A stretch of DNA of 64,000 bases, from the NCBI RefSeq assembly GCF_000091545.1, contig NC_006461.1, forward strand, positions 1,364,469 through 1,428,468. The letters run 5' to 3'. The stretch is from Thermus thermophilus HB8. GTDB taxonomy: Bacteria; Deinococcota; Deinococci; Deinococcales; Thermaceae. The notes beneath the pieces are model-generated. The model did not search any database, was not told the origin of the DNA, and saw only the letters and a list, made by a program, of their open reading frames with translations. The translations under genes and the position numbers were made by a program. Positions 16,452 to 24,678 of this stretch are shown here, one piece after another (position 1 is the first letter of the stretch; every line of letters begins with the position of its first letter).

Positions 16452-16483
16452 GCGCCCCGGGCTTCCCGGGGCGCGCCCCTTTT
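16452..16483 (+). terminator. Rho-independent terminator of aspS2
   Basis: A perfect 10-bp stem GCGCCCCGGG (16452-16461) / CCCGGGGCGC (16465-16474) with loop CTT is followed by GCCCC and TTTT (16480-16483). Confidence 0.8.
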
Positions 16484-16484
16484 A

Positions 16485-16537
16485 CCCCATGCTGGCTTGC
16501 GCCAGCATGGGGGTCCCAGCAAAGGGTTCTCAAGGGG
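16485..16537. repeat. Interspersed hairpin repeat, CCCCATGCTGGC class (copy 2)
   Basis: Arms CCCCATGCTGGC (16485-16496) and GCCAGCATGGGG (16501-16512) around TTGC, then the conserved tail CAAAGGGTTCTCAAGGGG ending at 16537. It lies between the ends of aspS2 and the opposing sdhB, right after the aspS2 terminator. On the minus strand the loop reads GCAA, a GNRA tetraloop. Confidence 0.85.
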
Positions 16538-16565
16538 GCCGGGCGAAGGAAACAAGGCATCAGCC

Positions 16566-17264
16566 CTAGAAGCGGTCCATGAGGATCGCCCGCTTGACCT
16601 CTTCTATGAGCTGGGTCACGGGGATGTCCCGGGGGCAGGCCTCGGTGCAGTTGTAGGCGGTGCGGCACCGCCAGACCCCGCCCCCCGAGCCCAGAACCTG
16701 GAAACGCTCCCTCTTGCCCCGGTCGCGGGAGTCAAAGATAAAGCGGTGGGCCTGGACGATGGCGGCGGGACCGATGTAGGTGCCGTTCACCCAGAAGACG
16801 GGGCAGCTCGTGGTGCAGCTTGCGCAGAGGATGCACTTGGTGCCCTGGTCAAACCGCTCCCTTTCCTCGGGGGACTGGAGCCTCTCCCGCTGGGGCGGGG
16901 GCTCGTCGTTGATGAGGTAGGGCTTCACCGCCCGGTAGGCGGCGAAGAAGGGCTCCATGTCCACGATGAGGTCCTTCTCCACCGGGAGGCCCCGGATGGG
17001 CTCCACGGTGATCACGTTCCCCAGATCCCGGACCAGGGTCTTGCAGGCCAGGCGGTTCCTGCCGTTGATGAGCATGGCGTCGGACCCGCAGATGCCGTGG
17101 CCGCAGCTCCTTCGGAAGGCTAAGGAGCCGTCCTGGTACCACTTGACCTTGTGCAGGAGGTCCAGGACCCGGTCCCAGGGCTCGGCCTCCACCTGGTAGG
17201 TCTCCCAGCGGGGCTTCTTGTCCTTGGCGGGGTCAAAGCGGAGGACCTTCAGCGTGACCTGCAT
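16566..17264 (-). CDS. sdhB: Succinate dehydrogenase iron-sulfur subunit
   Basis: Electron-transfer subunit of complex II, 232 residues. The N-terminal [2Fe-2S] domain has SCGHGICGSDAMLINGRNR and a downstream C. The C-terminal domain binds [4Fe-4S] and [3Fe-4S] through CILCASCTTSCP and the later C-R, NCTEACPRDIP cysteines. It is the last gene of the sdhCDAB operon, nine bases after sdhA, with a GGGAGG Shine-Dalgarno. It sits on the cytoplasmic face of the membrane with SdhA. Confidence 0.98.
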   Translation of the reverse strand: MQVTLKVLRFDPAKDKKPRWETYQVEAEPWDRVLDLLHKVKWYQDGSLAFRRSCGHGICGSDAMLINGRNRLACKTLVRDLGNVITVEPIRGLPVEKDLIVDMEPFFAAYRAVKPYLINDEPPPQRERLQSPEERERFDQGTKCILCASCTTSCPVFWVNGTYIGPAAIVQAHRFIFDSRDRGKRERFQVLGSGGGVWRCRTAYNCTEACPRDIPVTQLIEEVKRAILMDRF

Positions 17265-17273
17265 GCCTCCCTC

Positions 17274-19007
<1,734 letters not shown>

Positions 19008-19008
19008 A

Positions 19009-19404
19009 CTAGTTCACCCCGAAGTCGTGGTTAAAGAGGGAAAGGCTCCCCAGGAAGAAGAGAAAGGCCAAAAGGCTGTAGACCACCACCTTGGTCCAGA
19101 AGCGCTTCATGGGATCCCGCACCCAGTCGTCCAGCACGTAGCGCAGCCCGTTCCCCCCGTGGAGGAGCGCCAGGGCCAGGATCAGCCAGTCGTAGACCTT
19201 CCAGGTGGTCTGGGAAAGTCTCTTGGCCACGTAGTCGTAGTCAATGGAGTTGAGGTCCACGAGGACGGCGTTCATCCACATGTGGCCGATGAGCAAGAAG
19301 ACGAGCACCACCCCGGAGACGCGCATGAAGACCCACCAGTAGAGCTCCAGGTTGGTGCTGGCCTCGAGCCGGGCCTCCTGGTACCTTTTGGACTTAATCG
19401 CCAT
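19009..19404 (-). CDS. sdhD: Succinate dehydrogenase membrane anchor subunit
   Basis: 131 residues with three hydrophobic helices (around residues 27-47, 72-92 and 103-122). A histidine in LLIGHMWMNA and another in ALALLHGGNGLRYVL are placed like heme b and quinone ligands of the family. The start overlaps the end of sdhC by 11 bases. With SdhC it anchors complex II and binds menaquinone. Confidence 0.93.
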   Translation of the reverse strand: MAIKSKRYQEARLEASTNLELYWWVFMRVSGVVLVFLLIGHMWMNAVLVDLNSIDYDYVAKRLSQTTWKVYDWLILALALLHGGNGLRYVLDDWVRDPMKRFWTKVVVYSLLAFLFFLGSLSLFNHDFGVN

Positions 19405-19759
19405 GGCTCCCTCCGAGGATCCCGCCCCCGATCTTGACGAGGAAGGGCAGGTAGAAGACCACGAAAAGGACCCAGGCCGCGTACCAAAGCTGCTTCTGGT
19501 AGCGCACGCCCCAGGAAGTGAAGTCCATGAGGATGATGCGGAGGCCGTTGAACCCGTGGTACAGCACCCCGGCGATCAGGACGAGGAGGCCGAGCTGGAA
19601 CACGGGTTGGTGGTAGAACTTCATGAAGGCGTTGGACACCTCGGGCCCCCACATGGCGCTGGCGATGTTGAGGACGTGAAGGACGAGGAAGACCAGGATC
19701 CCGATCCCCGAGATGCGGTGCAGGTAGAACGCCCACTGCCCTTCGCTTCCCCTGTACAT
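19394..19759 (-). CDS. sdhC: Succinate dehydrogenase cytochrome b subunit
   Basis: 121 residues, three transmembrane helices. Family signatures are WAFYLHRISGIGILVFLVLHVL near the N-terminus and VLYHGFNGLRIILMDF, which contain the conserved SdhC histidines. It is the first gene of the operon. Its ATG follows CTGGAGGGAAGC, a good Shine-Dalgarno, and a TATGAT -10 is about 22 bases upstream. It is divergent from speD. Confidence 0.95.
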   Translation of the reverse strand: MYRGSEGQWAFYLHRISGIGILVFLVLHVLNIASAMWGPEVSNAFMKFYHQPVFQLGLLVLIAGVLYHGFNGLRIILMDFTSWGVRYQKQLWYAAWVLFVVFYLPFLVKIGGGILGGSHGD

Positions 19760-19780
19760 GCTTCCCTCCAGCCGGAGGCC

Positions 19781-19786
19781 ATCATA
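19781..19786 (-). promoter_or_regulatory. -10 of the sdhCDAB operon
   Basis: TATGAT on the minus strand, giving a 5' leader of about 15 bases that contains the sdhC Shine-Dalgarno. The -35 is not clear. Confidence 0.5.
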
Positions 19787-19800
19787 TCACTTTTTCCTCA

Positions 19801-19969
19801 TCCCCCTCGGTATCCTCCGGCACACCCGCCCCCCTGTTACAGGAGGGGGGTATAAAGCGCTGATCCCATGGGAAGAAACGCCCACCGCCCCTTCCCCAGG
19901 CGCCCCCGGGCAAACCCCCCGCAAAGCCCCCCACGCCCCACGCGGGCTTTCCCGCTCTCCGACGGGGTC
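19801..19969. other. sdhC-speD divergent spacer with C-rich and G-rich runs
   Basis: No convincing gene. A CCTGT/ACAGG hairpin lies at about 19832-19850, followed by an isolated TATAAA (19851-19856) without a -35. From about 19895 the strand is C-rich (C5, C6, C6, C4), so the minus strand has at least four G-runs. A half copy of the CCACGCGGGC repeat arm is at 19938-19947. Confidence 0.5.
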
Positions 19970-19998
19970 TTGACAGGGGGGGGAGGGGGGGGCATAAT
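19970..19998 (+). promoter_or_regulatory. speD promoter with an all-purine G-run spacer
   Basis: A perfect -35 TTGACA (19970-19975) and -10 CATAAT (19993-19998) are 17 bases apart. The spacer is eight G, one A, eight G, and six more G follow the -10. Transcription should start near 20005. Confidence 0.85.
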
Positions 19999-20004
19999 GG
20001 GGGG

Positions 20005-20036
20005 CGTGCCGTAGGGGGGATACCCCGGGGGGCACG
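20005..20036 (+). promoter_or_regulatory. Hairpin at the 5' end of speD mRNA
   Basis: CGTGCC (20005-20010) pairs with GGCACG (20031-20036) and GGGG (20014-20017) with CCCC (20023-20026). The stem starts at the predicted first base of the mRNA and ends one base before the Shine-Dalgarno AAAGGAGG (20038-20045). Confidence 0.6.
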
Positions 20037-20053
20037 GAAAGGAGGTGGTCTTG

Positions 20054-20488
20054 GTGGAACTCTTCGGCTTCGGTCCTCACCTGATGGTGGACGGCTACGA
20101 GGCGAACCCCGATCGCCTGCGGGACGCGGAGCTCATCCGCCGGGTTCTCAACGAGCTCCCTGAGGAGATGGAGATGACCAAGGTCCTTCCCCCCTTCGTC
20201 TACAGCTACGGGCCCGGGGGCGAGGACGGGGTGACCGGCGTGGTCATCATCGCCGAAAGCCACATCGCCATCCACACCTTCCCCAAGAAGCGCTTCCTTT
20301 CCGTGGACATCTTCTCCTGCAAGGCCTTTGACATGGCGAAGGCCCTGAAGAAGCTCGCCGAGGTCTTTGAGATCCGGCGCTACGAGACCTACATGATCAA
20401 CCGGGGCAAGGAGTTCCCCAAGGACCCCGAGCTCGCCCGCCAGATCGTCCTGGGCGAGCGGGAGTACCTGGAAGCCCGGGTGGGCTGA
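20054..20488 (+). CDS. speD: S-adenosylmethionine decarboxylase proenzyme
   Basis: Pyruvoyl enzyme that makes the aminopropyl donor for polyamine synthesis, which matters for the long and branched polyamines of extreme thermophiles. 144 residues. Self-cleavage is expected between E68 and S69 in VIIAESHIAIHTFP; the conserved cysteine is in DIFSCKAF. I start at GTG 20054, eight bases after AAAGGAGG; the upstream in-frame GTG at 20045 is inside that Shine-Dalgarno, and TTG 20051 is a weaker option. It has its own strong promoter and a terminator. Confidence 0.95.
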   Translation: MELFGFGPHLMVDGYEANPDRLRDAELIRRVLNELPEEMEMTKVLPPFVYSYGPGGEDGVTGVVIIAESHIAIHTFPKKRFLSVDIFSCKAFDMAKALKKLAEVFEIRRYETYMINRGKEFPKDPELARQIVLGEREYLEARVG

Positions 20489-20502
20489 AGCCGCCCTCCT
20501 CT

Positions 20503-20528
20503 GGTCCCGGGAGCCCCCCGGGGCCTTT
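20503..20528 (+). terminator. Terminator of speD
   Basis: GGTCCCGGG (20503-20511) pairs with CCCGGGGCC (20517-20525) with one G-T pair and a five-base loop, followed by TTTCATGTTT. Confidence 0.7.
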
Positions 20529-20575
20529 CATGTTTCCTTCATGCGCCTTCCCTAGCTTGAGGAGTGGAGGCGTCT

Positions 20576-21721
20576 ATGATGCGGAACGTTCTGGCCCTTC
20601 TCGCGGTGCTTTGGAGCCTAGCGCTGGCGCAGCAGTACCGGGGTCTGGCCCTGGGCACCGCCTACCCCGAGATCGGGGTCCAGCCCGGGGAGAGCGTGAG
20701 CCTCACCCTCACCCTGAAAAGCTACGGCCTCCCCCCCGGGGTGGTGCGCCTCTCCGTGCCCGAGGTCCCGGCGGGGTGGCAGGCGGTGCTCACCGGGGGC
20801 GGCCGCCTGGTGCGGGCCGTCTACCTGAACCCCGACCAGGAAGCAAGCCTCACCCTCCGCCTCCAGCCGCCCAAGGAGGTCAAGGAGGGCACCTACCGCT
20901 TCCTCGTCCGCGCCGAGGGCCTCGGCCAGACGGCGAGCCTGCCCATCACCCTCATGGTGGGGCAGGGGCTCCCCAAACGGCTTTCCCTCGAGGCGGAGCT
21001 CCCCGTCCTCAAAGGCCCCCCCACGAGCTCCTTCCGCTACCGGGTGACCCTTAGGAACGAGTCCGACCAGGATCTCCTGGTTTCCCTGGAGTACCAGGCG
21101 CCCCAGGGCTTCCAGGTGACCTTCACCCCCGCTTTCTCCAGCCAGCAGGTGACGAGCCTCCCCGTCAAGGCCGGGGAGAGCCGGGACCTGGACGTGGAGG
21201 TCTCCCTGCCCGAGGACACGCCCGCCGGGGCCTACGGGGTGACCCTCCGAGCGGTGGCGGGGGATGCCCGGGCGGACTTGGCCCTGACCCTCGAGGTCAC
21301 CGGCCGCCCCGAGGTGCGCCTCAGCACCAAGGAGGGGCGGCTTTCCGGCTCGGTCACCGCCGGGCGGGAAAACGCCGTGAAGCTCGTGGTGAAGAACGAG
21401 GGGAGCGCCCCCGCCAAGAACCTCTCCTTCAGCGCCTTTGAGCCCTCGGGCTGGGAGGTGAAGTTTGAGCCGGAGAGGCTGGAGGTCCTGGAGCCGGGGA
21501 AGGAGGCGGAGGTCACCGCCCGCATCAAGCCCTCCTCCAAGGCGGTGGCGGGGGACTACATGGTGACCCTTAGGGTCTCCGGGGACGAGGGGGTGAGCGA
21601 GAGCCTGGACTACCGGGCCACCGTGGTCACCTCCACCCTCTGGGGCCTCGTGGGCGTGGCCCTCGTGGCGGTGGCCGTCCTCGTTTTGGGCTTCGCCGTG
21701 AACCGCTTCGGCCGGAGGTAG
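20576..21721 (+). CDS. Secreted/anchored protein with NEW3 (NPCBM-associated) beta-sandwich domains
   Basis: 381 residues: a signal peptide (MMRNVLALLAVLWSLALAQ), about three Ig-like repeats of the alpha-galactosidase NEW3 type, and a C-terminal transmembrane helix (LWGLVGVALVAVAVLVLGFAV) with a short basic tail (NRFGRR). Repeat marks are YRVTLRNESDQDL and AVKLVVKNEGSAPAKNL followed by GWEVKFEPERLEVLEPG. It should sit on the outer face of the membrane. The ABC ATPase starts one base after its stop and the permease follows, so all three likely form one export or envelope-assembly system. The start could also be the ATG at 20579. Confidence 0.88.
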   Translation: MMRNVLALLAVLWSLALAQQYRGLALGTAYPEIGVQPGESVSLTLTLKSYGLPPGVVRLSVPEVPAGWQAVLTGGGRLVRAVYLNPDQEASLTLRLQPPKEVKEGTYRFLVRAEGLGQTASLPITLMVGQGLPKRLSLEAELPVLKGPPTSSFRYRVTLRNESDQDLLVSLEYQAPQGFQVTFTPAFSSQQVTSLPVKAGESRDLDVEVSLPEDTPAGAYGVTLRAVAGDARADLALTLEVTGRPEVRLSTKEGRLSGSVTAGRENAVKLVVKNEGSAPAKNLSFSAFEPSGWEVKFEPERLEVLEPGKEAEVTARIKPSSKAVAGDYMVTLRVSGDEGVSESLDYRATVVTSTLWGLVGVALVAVAVLVLGFAVNRFGRR

Positions 21722-21722
21722 G

Positions 21723-22646
21723 ATGACGGTCATCCAGACCCATGGCCTCACCAAGCGGTACGGCCGGGTGGTGGCCGTGGAGGACCTGAACCTCTCGGTG
21801 CGGGAGGGAGAGGTCTACGGCCTTTTGGGCCCCAACGGCTCCGGCAAGACCACCACCATCCTCATGCTTCTCGGGCTCACCGAGCCCACCTCGGGGGAGG
21901 CCCGGGTCCTGGGGTTTGACCCCATGCGGGAGCCCCTCAAGGTCAAGTCCCGGGTGGGCTACCTGCCCGACCAGGTGGGGTTCTACGGGGAGCTTTCCGC
22001 CTGGGAGAACCTGCGCTACACCACGAGGCTCCTGGGCCTTCCCGACAAGGAGGCGGAGGCCCGGATTGAGGAGGTCCTAAAGCGCATGGGGCTCTGGGAG
22101 GTCAGGGACCGGAAGGTCGCCGCCTTCAGCCGGGGGATGCGCCAGCGCCTGGGCCTCGCCGAGGTCCTCCTCAAAAGGCCCAAGGTGGCCATCCTGGACG
22201 AGCCCACCCTGGGCCTGGACCCCGAGGCCGCCCGGGAGTTCCTGGACCTCATCAAGGGCCTCAAGGCGGAGGGGATCACCGTCCTCCTCTCCAGCCACCT
22301 CCTCCACCAGGTGCAGGAGGTCTGCGACCGGGTGGGCCTCTTCCACAAGGGGCGGCTCGCCCTCGAGGGCACGGTGGCCGAGCTCGCCCACCGGGTCCTG
22401 GGGGGGCAGTACGAGATCCTCCTGGAGGGCGCCCCCGGCCTGGAGGGGGCCCTCGAGGCCGTGGAGGGCGTGAGCCGGGTGGAGGCCGAAGGGGGCCGCT
22501 ACCGGGTCCTCGCCACCCGGGACCTCCGCCCCGAGCTCGCCCGGCTCGTGGTGGAACGGGGCCCCCTCTACGCCCTGAGCCTGCGCCAGCCCAGCCTGGA
22601 CGAGATCTACGCCCACTACTTCAAGGAGGTGGCCCATGCGGCGTGA
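21723..22646 (+). CDS. ABC-2 type transporter, ATP-binding protein
   Basis: 307 residues. Walker A GPNGSGKTT (36-44), Q-loop in GYLPDQVGFYGELSAWEN, signature FSRGMRQRLGLAEVL, Walker B VAILDEPTLGLDP and the switch histidine in LLSSHLLHQVQEV. A C-terminal ACT-like regulatory extension of about 85 residues is typical of drug and NosF-type exporters. It overlaps the permease gene by 11 bases. Confidence 0.95.
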   Translation: MTVIQTHGLTKRYGRVVAVEDLNLSVREGEVYGLLGPNGSGKTTTILMLLGLTEPTSGEARVLGFDPMREPLKVKSRVGYLPDQVGFYGELSAWENLRYTTRLLGLPDKEAEARIEEVLKRMGLWEVRDRKVAAFSRGMRQRLGLAEVLLKRPKVAILDEPTLGLDPEAAREFLDLIKGLKAEGITVLLSSHLLHQVQEVCDRVGLFHKGRLALEGTVAELAHRVLGGQYEILLEGAPGLEGALEAVEGVSRVEAEGGRYRVLATRDLRPELARLVVERGPLYALSLRQPSLDEIYAHYFKEVAHAA

Positions 22647-23592
22647 AGGCTCGCCTTGGACCGGGCTATGGGCCGTCTTCTTCAAGGAGATGGCCGACCA
22701 CCTCACCGGCCTCAGGATGCGGATCCTGGAGGTCCTCATCCTCCTCTCCGCCCTGGGGGCCCTCTACACGGGAAGCCAGGCCCTGCGCCAGACGGTGGGG
22801 GAGGACCCCTTCCTCTACCTCAAGCTCCTCACCACGGCCCAGGACCCCCTGCCCTCCTTCGTGGGCTTCCTCTCCTTCTTCATCCCCCTGGCCGCCATCG
22901 CCTTGGCCTTTGACGCGGTGAACGGGGAGTACGCCCGGGGGACGCTCTCCCGGGTCCTCTCCCAGCCCATCTACCGGGACGCCCTCCTCTTCGGCAAGTT
23001 CCTGGCGGGCCTCGGCACCCTGGCCCTCCTCCTCTTCGCCCTCTTCCTCATGGTGGTGGGCCTGGGCCTCCTCAGGCTGGGGGTGCCGCCGGGAAGCGAG
23101 GAGGTGGGGCGGGCCTTCTTCTTCCTCCTCGCCACCTTGGGCTACGCCGGGGTCTGGCTCGCCCTGGGCCTCCTCTTCTCCGTCCTCTTCCGCCAGCCCG
23201 CCACCGCCGCCCTGGCCGCCTTAGGGGTCTGGCTCTTCTTCGCCGTCTTCTACCCCATCCTCACCGACCTCGCGGCCACGGCCCTCCTCCTCCGGGCCGA
23301 CCCCTTTGACCCGGAGAGCCAGCTCAGGCAGGCCCAGCTCGCCCTCTGGATCTCCCGCCTCTCCCCCAACACCCTCTACGCCGAGGCCCTCACCGCCCTC
23401 CTCAACCCGGCGGTCCGCTCCTTGGGCCCCATCCTCATCACCCAGCTGGAGGGCGCCGTCCTGGGCACGCCCCTTCCCCTCTCCCAGAGCGTCCTCCTGG
23501 TCTGGCCCCAGATCACGGGGCTCCTCGCCCTCACCCTCCTCCTCTTCACCGGGGCCTACGTGGCCTTCCAGCGGCAGGAAGTGCGGGCGTGA
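22636..23592 (+). CDS. ABC-2 type transporter, permease
   Basis: 318 residues with six or seven hydrophobic helices. Typical ABC-2 features are the N-terminal amphipathic FFKEMADHLTGLRMRI, then FDAVNGEYARGTLSRVLSQPIYRDALLFGKFLAG, the coupling segment seen in NosY-type permeases. A long extracytoplasmic loop lies between helices five and six (about residues 220-265). Last gene of the NEW3-ABC operon. Confidence 0.92.
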   Translation: MRREGSPWTGLWAVFFKEMADHLTGLRMRILEVLILLSALGALYTGSQALRQTVGEDPFLYLKLLTTAQDPLPSFVGFLSFFIPLAAIALAFDAVNGEYARGTLSRVLSQPIYRDALLFGKFLAGLGTLALLLFALFLMVVGLGLLRLGVPPGSEEVGRAFFFLLATLGYAGVWLALGLLFSVLFRQPATAALAALGVWLFFAVFYPILTDLAATALLLRADPFDPESQLRQAQLALWISRLSPNTLYAEALTALLNPAVRSLGPILITQLEGAVLGTPLPLSQSVLLVWPQITGLLALTLLLFTGAYVAFQRQEVRA

Positions 23593-23608
23593 GGCCGTGG
23601 CGTGTCCC

Positions 23609-23989
23609 CTACCCCTCCAGCCACTCCGTGGCGTAGCCGCTCGTCTTGGGGATGATGCAGAGGAACTCCACCGGCTCCTCCCCCTCGTTCACGTAGGCGT
23701 GGGGGGTGCCGGCGGGGATGAAGACCGCCTGCCCCGCCGCCACCTCCCGCACCTCGTCCCCCAAGGTCACCTTCATCCGCCCGGAGAGGACGTACTGCTC
23801 GTGCTCCAGGGTGGGGTGGCGGTGCTTGGGGATGCGCCCCCCGGGCAGGAGGGTGAACTTGCGGAGGATGAAGTGGGGGGCCCCGTCCTCCGGACCGATG
23901 AGCACCTGGATGAAGGCCTTCTCCCCCCGCTCCACGGGGCGGGCCTCCACGCTTGCGGCCTGCTTCACCACGGGCTTCATCCCGCCCAT
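23609..23989 (-). CDS. Cupin-domain protein
   Basis: 126 residues forming one conserved beta-barrel. Motif 1 is GGRIPKHRHPTLEHEQYVLSG cut by the metal ligands H-x-H, and E-H-E-Q; motif 2 is PAGTPHAYVNEG. All usual metal ligands (two His, Glu/Gln, His) are present, so it probably binds a divalent metal. The substrate is unknown. The start overlaps the stop of the phosphoribosyltransferase by 13 bases, so the two are one operon. ATG 23980 is an alternative start. Confidence 0.9.
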   Translation of the reverse strand: MGGMKPVVKQAASVEARPVERGEKAFIQVLIGPEDGAPHFILRKFTLLPGGRIPKHRHPTLEHEQYVLSGRMKVTLGDEVREVAAGQAVFIPAGTPHAYVNEGEEPVEFLCIIPKTSGYATEWLEG

Positions 23990-24603
23990 TCTAGCAGGAT
24001 GGCCTCCACGTCCTCGTCGGTCACCTCGCCGAAGTCCAGGTAGTAGGCCCCCACGGCGGCGAAGTCCTGGGGGACGGAAAGGGCCACCACCTCCGCCCGG
24101 GCCTTAAGCCGCTCCACCGCCTCCGGGCTCGCCACGGGCACGGCCACCACCACGCGCCTCGGCCCCTCCTGGAAGACCACGGAGAGGGCCGCCTCCATGC
24201 TCGCCCCCGTGGCCACCCCGTCGTCCACCAGCACCACGTCCCGACCCTTGCGGGCCGCCTTGGGCCGCACCCTCCGGTAACGCTCCGCCCGCTTACGGAG
24301 GACGTCCCGTTGCCGGGCCGCCTCCCGCTCCAGGTAGCTTTGGTCGGCGTACCGCAGGGCGTAGGGCATGAGGACGAGCTCCCCTCCCTCCCCCACGGCC
24401 CCCAGGGCGAACTCCGGGTTTCCCGGGGCGCCCACCTTGCGCACCAGGACCACGTCCAGCTCCCCGCCCAGGCGCCTCGCCACCTCGTCGGCCACCACCA
24501 CCCCGCCCCGGGGCAGGCCCAGGACCACGGGCGCCTCGAGGCCCAAGGGGGCCAAGGCCTCGGCGAGGAGCGCCCCGGCGTGCCTGCGGTCGCGAAAGCG
24601 CAT
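23977..24603 (-). CDS. Phosphoribosyltransferase-fold protein
   Basis: 208 residues. The PRPP-binding loop is VVLVDDGVATGASMEAAL, the classic type I PRTase motif, and the N-terminal LPRGGVVVADEVARRL loop is typical of the small putative PRTases that resemble the adjacent-to-hydrolase class. The base acceptor is unknown. The frame is open upstream, but the family start MRFRDRRHAG and a minus-strand TACCAT (24610-24615) six bases before the ATG support 24603. It precedes the cupin gene. Confidence 0.93.
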   Translation of the reverse strand: MRFRDRRHAGALLAEALAPLGLEAPVVLGLPRGGVVVADEVARRLGGELDVVLVRKVGAPGNPEFALGAVGEGGELVLMPYALRYADQSYLEREAARQRDVLRKRAERYRRVRPKAARKGRDVVLVDDGVATGASMEAALSVVFQEGPRRVVVAVPVASPEAVERLKARAEVVALSVPQDFAAVGAYYLDFGEVTDEDVEAILLEWAG

Positions 24604-24609
24604 ACCCCC

Positions 24610-24615
24610 ATGGTA
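24610..24615 (-). promoter_or_regulatory. -10 of the phosphoribosyltransferase-cupin operon (leaderless)
   Basis: TACCAT on the minus strand, six bases before the ATG at 24603. No clear -35. Confidence 0.4.
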
Positions 24616-24628
24616 CACCCGGGAGGTC

Positions 24629-24658
24629 TTGAACCCGGTACAAAGCCTCTGGTAGCCT
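24629..24658 (+). promoter_or_regulatory. Promoter of the acyl-CoA synthetase gene
   Basis: -35 TTGAAC (24629-24634), 18-base spacer, -10 TAGCCT (24653-24658). The leader of about 14 bases carries AAAGGAGG. Confidence 0.65.
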
Positions 24659-24678
24659 AAAGGCAAAGGAGGCAAGAG

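Noticed and set aside
19851..19998. TATAAA at 19851 with a downstream ATG (19868) as a small gene
   Set aside because: No -35 or Shine-Dalgarno; the product is a Pro/Arg-rich string that runs through the speD promoter.
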